Shown: in pieces, positions 8,938 to 17,370 of the stretch
Numbering within the stretch: position 1 is the first letter of the stretch
Layout: each line of letters begins with the position of its first letter
DNA from: Mycolicibacterium sp. GF69
GTDB lineage: Bacteria; Actinomycetota; Actinomycetes; Mycobacteriales; Mycobacteriaceae
Direction: 5' to 3'
Assembly (NCBI RefSeq): GCF_003284965.1
Contig: NZ_QMEW01000021.1
Location: 29,543 to 93,542, forward strand
Length of the DNA stretch: 64,000 nucleotides
Notes under the pieces: generated by a model
Told to the model about the DNA's origin: nothing
Databases searched by the model: none
The model's input: the letters and a program-made list of their open reading frames with translations, nothing else
Translations under genes and position numbers: made by a program

Positions 8938-9411
8938 TCAACTGCAGTTCACCCTGACGGTGAACGGCCTGGTGATCGATCCTGCCATCGGGTTCGAAAT
9001 GTCGGCGCCGGTGGCCTCGCCGGTGATGGTGTATGTGCTGCCGTCCACCTTCACCTCGGCCGAACCGACCTTGGCGCCCATGGCATTGGTGACCGCGAGC
9101 GCATTGCCGTCGACGACCATGCCCAGCGACTCCACCGTCGGGGTGGCTTCGTCGGTCATCACGATGCCCAGGCCCTGCTGGCCCCCGATCGCACCGCTCG
9201 CGACGTTGATCCTGCCGCCCTGCTTGACGCAGGTGACCGTGTCCAGGTCCAGGCCGTCGAGGTCTTTGCCGTCGACCTTGACCTCTGTGCTGCCGCCGTT
9301 GCTCACCCCGGCCGCGCCGGCCGAAGGAGTGCTGCCCTTGTCGTCCGAACAGCCCACCAGCACGGCGGCCCCGGCGACCAGTCCGATCAGTCCCGCGACA
9401 ACTCGATTCAT
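8938..9411 (-). CDS. LpqH (19-kDa antigen) family lipoprotein
   Basis: A 157-aa exported lipoprotein. The N-terminus has a signal sequence and the lipobox LVGC (Cys about residue 21). The mature part resembles M. tuberculosis LpqH: VKVDGKDLDG, an internal DTVTCVKQGG, TITGEATGADISNPM and a C-terminal TVRVNCS with the paired cysteines expected to form a disulfide. It should be triacylated and anchored in the cell envelope, where family members are surface antigens and TLR2 ligands. ATG at 9411 has a Shine-Dalgarno AAGGGAAG just upstream. Divergent from the HTH_42 gene, with about 117 bp between them. Several paralogues exist in mycobacteria, so no specific name is given. Confidence 0.85.
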   Translation of the reverse strand: MNRVVAGLIGLVAGAAVLVGCSDDKGSTPSAGAAGVSNGGSTEVKVDGKDLDGLDLDTVTCVKQGGRINVASGAIGGQQGLGIVMTDEATPTVESLGMVVDGNALAVTNAMGAKVGSAEVKVDGSTYTITGEATGADISNPMAGSITRPFTVRVNCS

Positions 9412-9528
9412 CGATCTTCCCTTCGTTCGGACGTCGCCCCGATGGCGCCCGTCATGGGGAAAGTCAAAAGCGCGCGCATCGCTACCGATCCCAAACTTTG
9501 TCGGCGGCCGCGGGTACGGTTCGCTGCG

Positions 9529-10686
9529 ATGCGCAGCTTCACGATCGACGAGCGCCGTGCGCGGCTCGCCCGTCGCCACTTCCTGTGTGCGCCCGCGGAG
9601 TCCGTGGGCGCGGCCGTACACGGCCTCGTCGGCCTGCACACCACCGACCCGGCCACGCCGTACCTGTCGCTGTGGGCGCGGCTGGCCGGGTTCACCGTCG
9701 CCGATCTGGACGGCGAAACCTATGAGCGCCGGACGCTGGCCAAGCACCTCGCGATGCGCAGGACGCTGTGGACCGTGTGCGTCGATGATCTGCCGCTGGT
9801 GCAGTCCGCGGCGAGCGACCGGGTGGCCGACAACGAGCGTCGCCGACTCGTCGCCGACGCGCAGAAGGCCGGTCTCTGTACCGACGGCCACGCATGGCTC
9901 GACGCGGCCCGTACGGCGGTGTTGCGTCACCTCGACGAGAACGGCCCGACCAACGCCAAGGAGCTGCGGGCCGCGTTACCTGCATTGGCGGGCACCTGGG
10001 ACCCGGCCCCGGGTAAGCGCTGGGGCGGCCAGACACCGTTGGCGCCGCGGATCCTGACCGCGTTGTCGGTGCGCGGGGACATCATGCGAGGCCCCAACGA
10101 GGGCCAGTGGACGACGTCGCGTCCGTGCTGGGTGGCGACCGCGGATTGGCTCGGCCCCGTCGAGGCGGTGGACCCCGATGCGGCTCCGGCAACGCTGGTG
10201 CGACGGTGGTTGGCCAGCTTCGGGCCGGCCACCGTCACCGACGTCAAGTGGTGGTTCGGCACCACACTGACGTGGGCGCGCGACGGGTTGCGCGACATCG
10301 GCGCCGTCGAGGTCGATCTCGACGGCACACCGGGATTCGCGCTACCCGACGATCTCGACGTCGAACCCGAGCCCGAGCCGTGGTGCGCGCTGCTGCCCGG
10401 TCTGGACGTCACGACGATGGGCTGGTTCGACCGCGACTGGTACCTCGGGTCACACCGCAGTCAGGTGTTCGACCGCAACGGCAACGGCGGGCCGACCGCC
10501 TGGTGCGACGGCCGGATCGTCGGGGGATGGAGCCAAGACGAGGCTGGTCGCGTCGAAGTGCGTCTGCTCGAGGACGTCAGCAAGTCTGCGCACAAAGCGT
10601 TGCAGCGACGCGCGGTCGAGCTGACGGACTGGCTCGACGGCGTGCGGGTGAGCCCGCGGTTCCCTTCGCCGCTGTCGAAGCGCTAA
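9529..10686 (+). CDS. Winged-helix DNA-binding protein, HTH_42 (YcaQ/AlkX-like) family
   Basis: A 385-aa protein of the HTH_42/DUF1006 family. The N-terminal half contains helical wHTH segments (residues about 1-150, including HGLVGLHTTDPATPYLSLWAR). The C-terminal part has the family's LLPGLDVTTMGWFDRDWYLG and ending with EVRLLEDVSKSAHKALQRRA. Relatives include AlkZ/YcaQ, DNA glycosylases that unhook interstrand crosslinks; whether this one is a glycosylase or only binds DNA cannot be told here. ATG at 9529 has a TACGGT hexamer (9515-9520) eight bases upstream, so the leader would be very short. The gene converges on uvrA with a 32-bp gap. A repair role is suggested by family and neighbours only. 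Confidence 0.75.
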   Translation: MRSFTIDERRARLARRHFLCAPAESVGAAVHGLVGLHTTDPATPYLSLWARLAGFTVADLDGETYERRTLAKHLAMRRTLWTVCVDDLPLVQSAASDRVADNERRRLVADAQKAGLCTDGHAWLDAARTAVLRHLDENGPTNAKELRAALPALAGTWDPAPGKRWGGQTPLAPRILTALSVRGDIMRGPNEGQWTTSRPCWVATADWLGPVEAVDPDAAPATLVRRWLASFGPATVTDVKWWFGTTLTWARDGLRDIGAVEVDLDGTPGFALPDDLDVEPEPEPWCALLPGLDVTTMGWFDRDWYLGSHRSQVFDRNGNGGPTAWCDGRIVGGWSQDEAGRVEVRLLEDVSKSAHKALQRRAVELTDWLDGVRVSPRFPSPLSKR

Positions 10687-10718
10687 GTGGCGAGCACAAG
10701 TTCAGTTTCGGCGGACAG

Positions 10719-13628
10719 TCAGGCGCTGGCTCTGGCCTTCCGGCCGTTGCGTACCTTCGGCTTCGGCCGGGCGACCCCCAGACACTCCGCGAGGAAGTGA
10801 CCCGTGTAGCTGTCGGGATTGACCGCGACATCCTCGGGTGTCCCGGTCGCGACCAGGGTGCCGCCGCCGGCGCCGCCCTCGGGCCCCATGTCGACGATCC
10901 AGTCCGACGTCTTGATCACGTCCAGGTTGTGCTCGATGACGATCACCGTATTGCCCTTGTCCACAAGGCCATTGATCACCTTGAGCAGCTTACGGATGTC
11001 CTCGAAATGCAGCCCGGTGGTCGGCTCATCGAGGATGTAGATCGTTCGGCCCGTCGACCGCTTCTGCAGCTCGGAGGCGAGCTTGACGCGCTGCGCCTCA
11101 CCGCCGGACAGCGTCGGCGCGGGCTGGCCGAGCCGGACGTAACCCAGGCCGACGTCGACGAGCGTCTTGAGGTACCGGTGGATCGAGGTGATGGGTTCGA
11201 AGAACTCCGTCGCCTCTTCGATCGACATGTCGAGAACCTCGGCGATGGTCTTGCCCTTGTAGTGCACCTCGAGCGTCTCGCGGTTGTACCGGGCGCCCTG
11301 GCACACCTCGCACGGCACATACACGTCGGGAAGGAAGTTCATCTCAATCTTGATGGTGCCGTCGCCCGAGCAGGCCTCGCAGCGTCCGCCCTTGACGTTG
11401 AACGAGAACCGGCCCGGTTGGTAGCCGCGCACTTTGGCCTCGGTGGTGGCCGCGAACAGGGTGCGGATCTTGTCGAACACCCCGGTGTAAGTGGCCGGAT
11501 TGGAGCGTGGTGTGCGGCCGATCGGCGACTGGTCGACCCGGACCAGCTTGTCGAGCTTGTCGAGACCCGTCACCCGGGTGTGCCGGCCCGGCACCTGCCG
11601 GGCGCCGTTGAGCTTGTTCGCCAGCACCGACGCCAGGATGTCGTTGACCAACGTGGACTTACCTGAACCCGAGACGCCGGTGACCGCTGTCAGCACCCCG
11701 AGCGGGAAGGCCACGTCGATCTCGCGCAGGTTGTGCTCGCGGGCGCCGACCACCGTCAGCTGCCGCTTCTTGTCGACGGGCCGCCGGAGCGCCGGCACCT
11801 CGATCTCTTCCTTGCCCGAAAGATAGGCTCCGGTAAGCGATTCCGGGTTCTTGACGAGTTCGTCGTATGGCCCGCTGTGCACGATCTGCCCGCCGTGCTC
11901 GCCGGCGGCCGGACCGATGTCGACGACCCAGTCGGCGTGGGCGATGGTGTCGAGGTCGTGCTCCACGACGATCAGCGTGTTGCCGAGGTCGCGCAACCGG
12001 ACCAGCGTGTCGATCAGCCGGCGATTGTCCCGCTGGTGCAGTCCGATCGACGGCTCGTCGAGCACGTAGAGCACGCCGACGAGCCCCGACCCGATCTGGG
12101 TGGCAAGCCGGATCCGTTGTGCCTCACCGCCGGACAGCGTGGCTGCGGCCCGCGACAGCGACAGGTAGTCCAGACCGACGTCGAGCAGGAACCCCAGCCG
12201 AGACTGGATCTCCTTGAGTACCTGACCCGCGATGGCCTGCTCGCGGGTGCCCAGCGTCAACGCGTTGAGGAACTCCGAGCACTCCGCGATCGACAGTTCG
12301 GCGACCTCGGCAATGGATTTCGCGCCGAACTCCCCCGCCGTCAGCGTCACCGCGAGAATCTCCGGTTTCAGCCGCGTGCCATCGCATTCCGGGCAGGGCA
12401 CGTCGCGCATGAATCCCTCGTAGCGCTCCTTCATCTGCTCGGAGTCGGTCTGCTCCATGCGGCGCTGCAGGAACGCCATCACGCCCTCGAAATCGGCGTA
12501 GTACGAACGGGTTCGGCCGTAACGGTTCTTGTACCGCACGTGCACCTGCTCGTCGCATCCCTCGAGGATCGCCCTGCGCGCCTTGGCCGGCAGCTTGCGC
12601 CACGGGGTGTCGACGTCGAACCCGAGTTGGGTGCCGAGTCCGGCGAGCATCCGGGTGAAGTACTCGGCGGTCTGGCCCATCGACCAGGGCGCGATCGCGC
12701 CCTCGGCCAGGGTCAGGTCGGGGTCCGGGACGACGAGTTCGGGGTCGACCTCTTTTCGGATGCCCAGCCCCACGCACTCCGGGCAGGCACCGTAGGGCGA
12801 GTTGAACGAGAACGACCGCGGTTCGAGGTCGTCGACGGCCAGCGGGTGCCCGTTGGGGCAGGCCAGCCTCTCGGAGAACCGCTGCTCGCGGTGCGGGTGG
12901 TCGTCCTCACGATCGACGAACTCCAACACCACGATGCCGTCGGCCAGGTTCAGCGCGGTCTCGATCGAGTCGGTCAGCCGCTGCTTGGCGGTGGCCTTCA
13001 CGGTGAGCCGGTCGACGACCACCTCGATGTCGTGCTTCTCCTGCTTTTTGAGCTTCGGCGGATCGGTGAGCGGATACACCACACCGTCCACCCGCACGCG
13101 GCTGTAGCCCTGGCTGTTGAGCTTGTCGAAGAGGTCGACGAACTCGCCCTTGCGGGTGCGCACCACCGGCGCGAGCACCTGGAAGCGCAGCCCCTCGTCC
13201 ATCGCGAGCACCTGGTCGACGATCTGTTGCGGGGTCTGGCGGGCGATCCGCTCCCCGCACACGGGACAGTGCGGTGTGCCGGCGCGGGCGTACAACAAGC
13301 GCAGGTAGTCGTAGACCTCGGTGATGGTGCCGACCGTCGACCGCGGGTTGCGGTTGGTGGATTTCTGATCGATCGATACGGCCGGCGACAGCCCCTCGAT
13401 GAAGTCGACGTCGGGTTTGTCCATCTGACCGAGGAACTGGCGCGCATAAGCCGACAGCGACTCGACGTAACGGCGCTGGCCCTCGGCGAAGATGGTGTCG
13501 AAGGCCAGCGACGACTTACCCGAGCCCGACAACCCGGTGAAGACGATCAGCGCGTCACGGGGCAGATCAAGATCGACACTGCGTAGGTTGTGTTCGCGCG
13601 CACCCTTGACGACAAGGCGGTCAGCCAC
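10719..13628 (-). CDS. uvrA: Excinuclease ABC subunit UvrA
   Basis: The 969-aa damage-recognition ATPase of nucleotide excision repair; it loads UvrB onto lesions. Two ABC cassettes are visible: Walker A GLSGSGKSS near residue 35 and GVSGSGKSTLVND in the second half, and signatures LSGGEAQRIRLA and LSGGEAQRVKLA. Zinc-binding Cys motifs are CPVCGERI, CPNGHPL with CPECVG, and CEACSGDGTIKIEMNF with CEVC. Length matches the family (M. tuberculosis 972 aa). The start is GTG at 13628, preceded by Shine-Dalgarno GGGAGG. Its promoter (13659-13681) fits the PafBC DNA-damage consensus, shared with uvrB in this window. Complete, no anomalies seen. Confidence 0.97.
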   Translation of the reverse strand: MADRLVVKGAREHNLRSVDLDLPRDALIVFTGLSGSGKSSLAFDTIFAEGQRRYVESLSAYARQFLGQMDKPDVDFIEGLSPAVSIDQKSTNRNPRSTVGTITEVYDYLRLLYARAGTPHCPVCGERIARQTPQQIVDQVLAMDEGLRFQVLAPVVRTRKGEFVDLFDKLNSQGYSRVRVDGVVYPLTDPPKLKKQEKHDIEVVVDRLTVKATAKQRLTDSIETALNLADGIVVLEFVDREDDHPHREQRFSERLACPNGHPLAVDDLEPRSFSFNSPYGACPECVGLGIRKEVDPELVVPDPDLTLAEGAIAPWSMGQTAEYFTRMLAGLGTQLGFDVDTPWRKLPAKARRAILEGCDEQVHVRYKNRYGRTRSYYADFEGVMAFLQRRMEQTDSEQMKERYEGFMRDVPCPECDGTRLKPEILAVTLTAGEFGAKSIAEVAELSIAECSEFLNALTLGTREQAIAGQVLKEIQSRLGFLLDVGLDYLSLSRAAATLSGGEAQRIRLATQIGSGLVGVLYVLDEPSIGLHQRDNRRLIDTLVRLRDLGNTLIVVEHDLDTIAHADWVVDIGPAAGEHGGQIVHSGPYDELVKNPESLTGAYLSGKEEIEVPALRRPVDKKRQLTVVGAREHNLREIDVAFPLGVLTAVTGVSGSGKSTLVNDILASVLANKLNGARQVPGRHTRVTGLDKLDKLVRVDQSPIGRTPRSNPATYTGVFDKIRTLFAATTEAKVRGYQPGRFSFNVKGGRCEACSGDGTIKIEMNFLPDVYVPCEVCQGARYNRETLEVHYKGKTIAEVLDMSIEEATEFFEPITSIHRYLKTLVDVGLGYVRLGQPAPTLSGGEAQRVKLASELQKRSTGRTIYILDEPTTGLHFEDIRKLLKVINGLVDKGNTVIVIEHNLDVIKTSDWIVDMGPEGGAGGGTLVATGTPEDVAVNPDSYTGHFLAECLGVARPKPKVRNGRKARASA

Positions 13629-13658
13629 CCGGTTCCTCCCAAGACATAGTTCAAAACC

Positions 13659-13681
13659 ATGCTATGTGCCGCCTCCGACAA
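13659..13681 (-). promoter_or_regulatory. PafBC-type DNA-damage promoter of uvrA
   Basis: On the minus strand TTGTCGGAG-N8-TAGCAT matches the RecA-independent mycobacterial damage motif TTGTCRGTG-N8-TANNNT with one mismatch and exact spacing. The -10 also lies in an inverted repeat ACATAG/CTATGT (13644-13649 with 13662-13667). Confidence 0.7.
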
Positions 13682-13710
13682 GTCGGCGGTCAAGCCGGCC
13701 CGAAGCCCGA

Positions 13711-13716
13711 TACCGT
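13711..13716 (+). promoter_or_regulatory. -10 hexamer TACCGT, leaderless promoter of the MBL hydrolase
   Basis: TACCGT followed by six bases (GAGGGC) and ATG at 13723. This is leaderless geometry, on the strand opposite the uvrA promoter and about 30 bp from it. Confidence 0.55.
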
Positions 13717-13722
13717 GAGGGC

Positions 13723-14394
13723 ATGACCACCGTCGACGACAGCTACACCGGCCACGTCGAGCCGGGCACCGCCGCACGCCGCGCTCTGCCGGGCGCCACG
13801 ATCGTCAAGGCCTCGGTCGGCCCGATGGACAACAACGCGTTCCTGATCACGTGTTCCCGAACGGGAGAAACGCTGCTCATCGACGCCGCCAACGACGCAC
13901 CGGTCCTGCTCGAGCTGATCGAGAAGCACGCGCCCAAGGTGTCGCTGATCGTCACCAGCCATCAGCACTTCGACCACGTGCAGGCACTGGAAGAAGTGGC
14001 GAAGGCCACAGGCGCGCCGACCGCCGCGCATCAACGCGACGCCGACGCCCTACCCGTCAAGCCGGACCGGATCCTGGCCCACGGCGACACGGTCGAGATC
14101 GGCGACCTGAAGTTCGACGTCATCCACCTGCAGGGCCACACCCCCGGCTCGGTGGCGCTGGCGCTCGACGGGGCCGACGAGGCGACCCACCTGTTCACCG
14201 GGGACTGCCTGTTTCCCGGCGGCGTCGGCAAGACGTGGGAAGACGGCGCCTTCGACCAGTTGCTCGGCGACGTGACCCGTCGAGTGTTCGACGTCTACGA
14301 CGATTCCACGGTCGTCTATCCGGGCCACGGCGACGACACCACGCTCGGAACCGAACGCCCACACCTGGCGGAGTGGAAAGAACGCGGTTGGTAG
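13723..14394 (+). CDS. Metallo-beta-lactamase-fold hydrolase
   Basis: A 223-aa cytosolic protein of the MBL superfamily (glyoxalase II-like). The metal-binding motif HxHxDH is TSHQHFDHV (about residues 87-94); downstream ligands are HTPGSVAL, TGDCLFPGG and YPGHGDDTT. These proteins bind two metal ions, usually zinc, and hydrolyse thioesters or similar bonds; the substrate is not evident. It is divergent from uvrA, as the orthologue (Rv1637c position) is in M. tuberculosis. ATG at 13723 is supported by the leaderless promoter at 13711-13716. The glyoxalase II C-terminal helical domain is absent, so true hydroxyacylglutathione hydrolase activity is unlikely. Confidence 0.9.
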   Translation: MTTVDDSYTGHVEPGTAARRALPGATIVKASVGPMDNNAFLITCSRTGETLLIDAANDAPVLLELIEKHAPKVSLIVTSHQHFDHVQALEEVAKATGAPTAAHQRDADALPVKPDRILAHGDTVEIGDLKFDVIHLQGHTPGSVALALDGADEATHLFTGDCLFPGGVGKTWEDGAFDQLLGDVTRRVFDVYDDSTVVYPGHGDDTTLGTERPHLAEWKERGW

Positions 14395-14501
14395 TCGCGT
14401 CCGAGCGGGCCCGGCCACCGTCGCTACCGCGAGATGGCGACGTCGCTGGGGTTCCAGGGTCATATGCAATGGGCCGCGGCAATGCTGTGAGCACGCTGTC
14501 C

Positions 14502-14507
14502 TAGGCT
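14502..14507 (+). promoter_or_regulatory. -10 hexamer TAGGCT upstream of the class I aldolase gene
   Basis: TAGGCT would place the transcription start near 14514 and leave a leader of about 26 nt holding a good Shine-Dalgarno (GAGGAG, 14528-14533). The rest of the 145-bp gap 14395-14539 shows no gene. Confidence 0.4.
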
Positions 14508-14539
14508 GGTCGAAACGGCAGGTCATTGAGGAGACAGGG

Positions 14540-15421
14540 ATGAATGAGGACCAGTTGAAGAAGGCGCAGAGCGGCGCCGGTTTCATCGCAGCGCTCGATC
14601 AGAGCGGCGGGAGCACGCCCAAGGCGCTGAAGCTCTACGGCATTTCCGAAGACAGCTACTCCGGTGACGAGCAGATGTTCGACCTGGTGCACGAAATGCG
14701 GACCCGCATCATCACCAGCCCCGCCTTCGACGGCGACCGCATCATGGGCGCGATCCTGTTCGAGATGACCATGGATCGCGAGATCGAAGGCCGGCCGACG
14801 GCCGACTATCTGTGGAACGTCAAGAACATCGTGCCGTACCTCAAGATCGACAAGGGTCTGGCCGAGGAGAAGGACGGCGCCCAGACGATGAAGCCGATGC
14901 CCGGTCTCGACGAGTTGCTCGACCGGGCCGTCGCCAACGGGGTCTTCGGCACCAAGGAACGCTCGGTGATCAAGGCCCCCGGTGCAGGCTTGGACGCCGT
15001 CGTGGACCAGCAGTTCGAGGTGGCCCGGCAGGTGCTGGCCAAGGGGCTGGTACCGATCATCGAACCCGAGGTCGACATCAACAGCCCGAAGAAGGCCGAG
15101 GCCGAGGACCAGCTCAAGGCCGCACTGCTGGAGGCCGTCGGCAAGCTCGGCGACCAGAAGGTCATGCTCAAGCTGACGTTGCCCGACACCGACAACCTGT
15201 ACAAGGACCTGGTCGACCATCCCAATGTGTTGCGGGTGGTCGCGTTGTCGGGCGGATACAGCCGCGACGTGGCGAACGAGAAACTCTCGCGCAACGTCGG
15301 TGTCATCGCGAGCTTCTCGCGCGCGCTGACCGAGGGGCTGACCGCTCAGCAGAGCGATGAGGAGTTCAATTCGACGCTCGATCAGGCGATCGCGAGCATC
15401 GCCAAGGCGTCGAACACCTGA
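14540..15421 (+). CDS. fda: Class I fructose-bisphosphate aldolase
   Basis: A 293-aa glycolytic/gluconeogenic aldolase of the metal-independent, Schiff-base type, interconverting fructose 1,6-bisphosphate with DHAP and glyceraldehyde 3-phosphate. Family landmarks: AALDQSGGSTPKAL near the N-terminus, RIMGAILFEMTMDR, IVPYLKIDKGL, VIKAPGAGLDAVV, VPIIEPEVDI and KVMLKLTLPD (candidate Schiff-base Lys), then VVALSGGYSRD. The length fits the staphylococcal-type class I enzyme (about 296 aa). The essential mycobacterial aldolase is class II, encoded elsewhere, so this would be a second isoenzyme. A GAGGAG Shine-Dalgarno precedes ATG at 14540. The Lnt-like gene follows after 5 bp and is probably co-transcribed. 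Confidence 0.92.
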   Translation: MNEDQLKKAQSGAGFIAALDQSGGSTPKALKLYGISEDSYSGDEQMFDLVHEMRTRIITSPAFDGDRIMGAILFEMTMDREIEGRPTADYLWNVKNIVPYLKIDKGLAEEKDGAQTMKPMPGLDELLDRAVANGVFGTKERSVIKAPGAGLDAVVDQQFEVARQVLAKGLVPIIEPEVDINSPKKAEAEDQLKAALLEAVGKLGDQKVMLKLTLPDTDNLYKDLVDHPNVLRVVALSGGYSRDVANEKLSRNVGVIASFSRALTEGLTAQQSDEEFNSTLDQAIASIAKASNT

Positions 15422-15426
15422 TCTGG

Positions 15427-16965
15427 ATGCGGGGTTACGCGTCGGCGCTCGTCGCCGGCGCGCTCCCCGCACTCGCATTTCCGGCACCCGCCCTGTGGTG
15501 GCTGGCGTGGATCGCCCTCGTCCCGCTGCTCTTGATGCTCCGCGCTGCGCCGTCGGCCGGACAAGGCGCCGTCCGCGGCTGGCTCGGGATGGCGGCGTTC
15601 GTCGGCGCCACCCAGTACTGGCTGTGGCCCAGCACCGGTCCCCTGCTCCTGGTCCTCGCGGCCGGGCTCGGCGCCTTGTGGCTGCCGTTTGGCTGGGCGG
15701 CCCATCGTCTGCTCGCCGGTGACGTCACCGCAGGCCGGGTGTTCACCGCCATGGCGGTGCTGCCCAGCTTGTGGGTGCTTGCGGAGGCGGTCCGGTCGTG
15801 GGACCGCATCGGCGGGCCGTGGGCGGTTCTCGGCGCATCGCAGTGGAACCAACCGGCCACCCTGGCGTCCGCGTCGCTCGGCGGCATCTGGCTGGTGAGT
15901 TTTCTGGTGGTGGCCGTCAACACCGCGGTCGTCGGAGTTCTGCTCGTGCGTTCGGTGACGTTGGCCGCAGCGGCGGTGCTCGTACTCGCGGTCGGTCCGG
16001 CGTGGTTCTGGCTGAGCCCGGCGCCCGGCCGCAGCAGCGATGCCGGGCCGACGATCCGGGTGGCGCTTGTCCAACCGGGCGACATCGCCGAGGCGACGGC
16101 GCGGCAGGCCGCCAGTGAGGCTTTGACCGCGCAGCTGGTCGGGAGCCGCCTCGATCTCGTCGTGTGGGGCGAAAGCAGTGTCGGCGTCGACCTGACCGCA
16201 CACCCCCAGGTCGCCGATCGGCTCGCCGCACTGTCCGACCGGGTGGGTGCGGACCTGCTGGTCAACGTCGACGCTCGGGCGGCATCGGGCGGAATCTACA
16301 AATCAGCGGTGCTCATCGACGCGGGCGGCGTGCGGGACTCGTACGCGAAAACACGCCTGGTGCCGTTCGGCGAGTACGTGCCGCTGCGGCCCCTGCTGCG
16401 CTGGGCCACGGAGGCGACCGATGCTGCCGGCGAAGATCGCCGACGCGGCGAGGGCCAGGTCGTCTTGCACACCGATTCGGTTGCGCTCGGCCCGCTGATC
16501 AGTTTCGAGACGTTGTTCTCCGACCTGGCGCTGCGGCAGGCGCGCCTCGGCGCCGACCTGCTCGTCTACCAGAGCTCGACGTCGTCGTACCAGGGCAGTT
16601 GGGCGCAACCGCAGTTGGCGGCCATGCCCGCCGTGCACGCGGTCGAGGTGGGGCGGCCGGCGGCGCATGCGGCGTTGTCCGGAATCAGCTCCGCGTTCGA
16701 CGCGAGCGGCCGTCAGCTTGCCCGACTACCTGCCGCTGAGCGCGGCGTGGTGGTCGTGGATGTCCCACTGACTGCGCGGACCACCCTGTATCAGCGGTGG
16801 GGCAATTGGCCGATCCTGGTGGCGCTGACGGTGATTACGGCGTGGTGTGCACTATCAGCACGTCGGTCTTGGACCGGCGCGCCACGTTGGCCGGCACGGA
16901 GCCGAGCAGCCTACCGGCGATGGTGGACAGACCGACGTTGCCGACCACCAGAAGATCGGCCTTGA
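15427..16965 (+). CDS. Apolipoprotein N-acyltransferase-like protein with Cys-to-Ser at the nucleophile
   Basis: A 512-aa integral membrane protein. About six hydrophobic segments span residues 1-200, a nitrilase/CN-hydrolase domain spans about 215-470, and a final membrane helix (NWPILVALTVITAWCAL) follows. Lnt adds the third acyl chain to lipoproteins using a Glu-Lys-Cys triad. Glu249 (WGESS) and Lys308 (AKTRLVPFGEYVP) are present, but the nucleophile position is Ser359 (ISFETLF, codon AGT at 16501) where Lnt has Cys followed by Tyr/Phe-Glu. It may be inactive as an acyltransferase or have another role. It appears to correspond to the second, variant Lnt homologue known in slow growers (Rv2262c/Rv2261c type); this is recalled, not computed. 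The last 131 bp overlap the convergent usp gene, and the C-terminal 40 residues are Arg/Trp-rich, as expected for translation opposite another gene. Confidence 0.85.
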   Translation: MRGYASALVAGALPALAFPAPALWWLAWIALVPLLLMLRAAPSAGQGAVRGWLGMAAFVGATQYWLWPSTGPLLLVLAAGLGALWLPFGWAAHRLLAGDVTAGRVFTAMAVLPSLWVLAEAVRSWDRIGGPWAVLGASQWNQPATLASASLGGIWLVSFLVVAVNTAVVGVLLVRSVTLAAAAVLVLAVGPAWFWLSPAPGRSSDAGPTIRVALVQPGDIAEATARQAASEALTAQLVGSRLDLVVWGESSVGVDLTAHPQVADRLAALSDRVGADLLVNVDARAASGGIYKSAVLIDAGGVRDSYAKTRLVPFGEYVPLRPLLRWATEATDAAGEDRRRGEGQVVLHTDSVALGPLISFETLFSDLALRQARLGADLLVYQSSTSSYQGSWAQPQLAAMPAVHAVEVGRPAAHAALSGISSAFDASGRQLARLPAAERGVVVVDVPLTARTTLYQRWGNWPILVALTVITAWCALSARRSWTGAPRWPARSRAAYRRWWTDRRCRPPEDRP

Positions 16966-17278
16966 CCTCCTCGGCCAGTTCCACCAGCGCGTCGACAGGT
17001 GCGCCGACGATCGCCTTCTCCTCCACGTTCGCAGCACCCGCTTGGTGCGCACGTTCCTTCGCCTCGCGCAAGATCGCGTAGATGGGCGCGTTGCCGGCCA
17101 TCTTGTAGCCCTCGTCCTTGAGCACGTCGGCTGCTCGCTGATCCTCGGACTGGGGGAAGTACGCCGTTGCGACGATCAGCTTGGCATCGGCTCCGGCGAT
17201 ATGGCCGGCCTTCTCCACCGCGCGCAGCGACGAGTCCGATCCGTCCGTGCCAACCAAGACGGTCTGATAGGCGCTCAT
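16835..17278 (-). CDS. Universal stress protein, single UspA domain
   Basis: A 147-aa cytosolic UspA-fold protein. The nucleotide-binding motif G-2X-G-9X-G(S/T) is VGNVGLSTIAGRLLGSVP near residues 112-128, with the N-terminal VLVGTDGSDSS and a C-terminal DVLIVHTTP strand. At the syntenic position M. tuberculosis has Rv1636, a Usp reported to bind cAMP; an adenylate cyclase is encoded further along this window. ATG at 17278 was chosen because of a strong Shine-Dalgarno (GGGAGG); an upstream GTG at 17284 is less likely. A TACTGT -10 (17316-17321) lies upstream. Its 3' end lies antisense to the end of the Lnt-like gene. Confidence 0.92.
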   Translation of the reverse strand: MSAYQTVLVGTDGSDSSLRAVEKAGHIAGADAKLIVATAYFPQSEDQRAADVLKDEGYKMAGNAPIYAILREAKERAHQAGAANVEEKAIVGAPVDALVELAEEVKADLLVVGNVGLSTIAGRLLGSVPANVARRSKTDVLIVHTTP

Positions 17279-17370
17279 CCACATCCTCCCAGTTTCAGTT
17301 CCTTTGCCACCCGGAACAGTAGCCGCTCGAGTGGCATTTGCCTGCGATTTCGTCCGACTTCGCCTGCAAC

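Noticed and set aside
11733..13586. 617-codon open frame antisense to uvrA
   Set aside because: Its composition (repeated Val-Asp/Gln-Leu-Gly runs) is that of the third-frame complement of a GC-rich gene; uvrA on the other strand is certain.
13492..13722. Extension of the MBL hydrolase upstream into uvrA
   Set aside because: The -10 at exact leaderless distance from ATG 13723 and the uvrA promoter between them argue against the longer frame.
14434..14490. 18-codon ORF between the MBL hydrolase and the class I aldolase
   Set aside because: No ribosome site or -10 at leaderless spacing, and no conservation can be judged.
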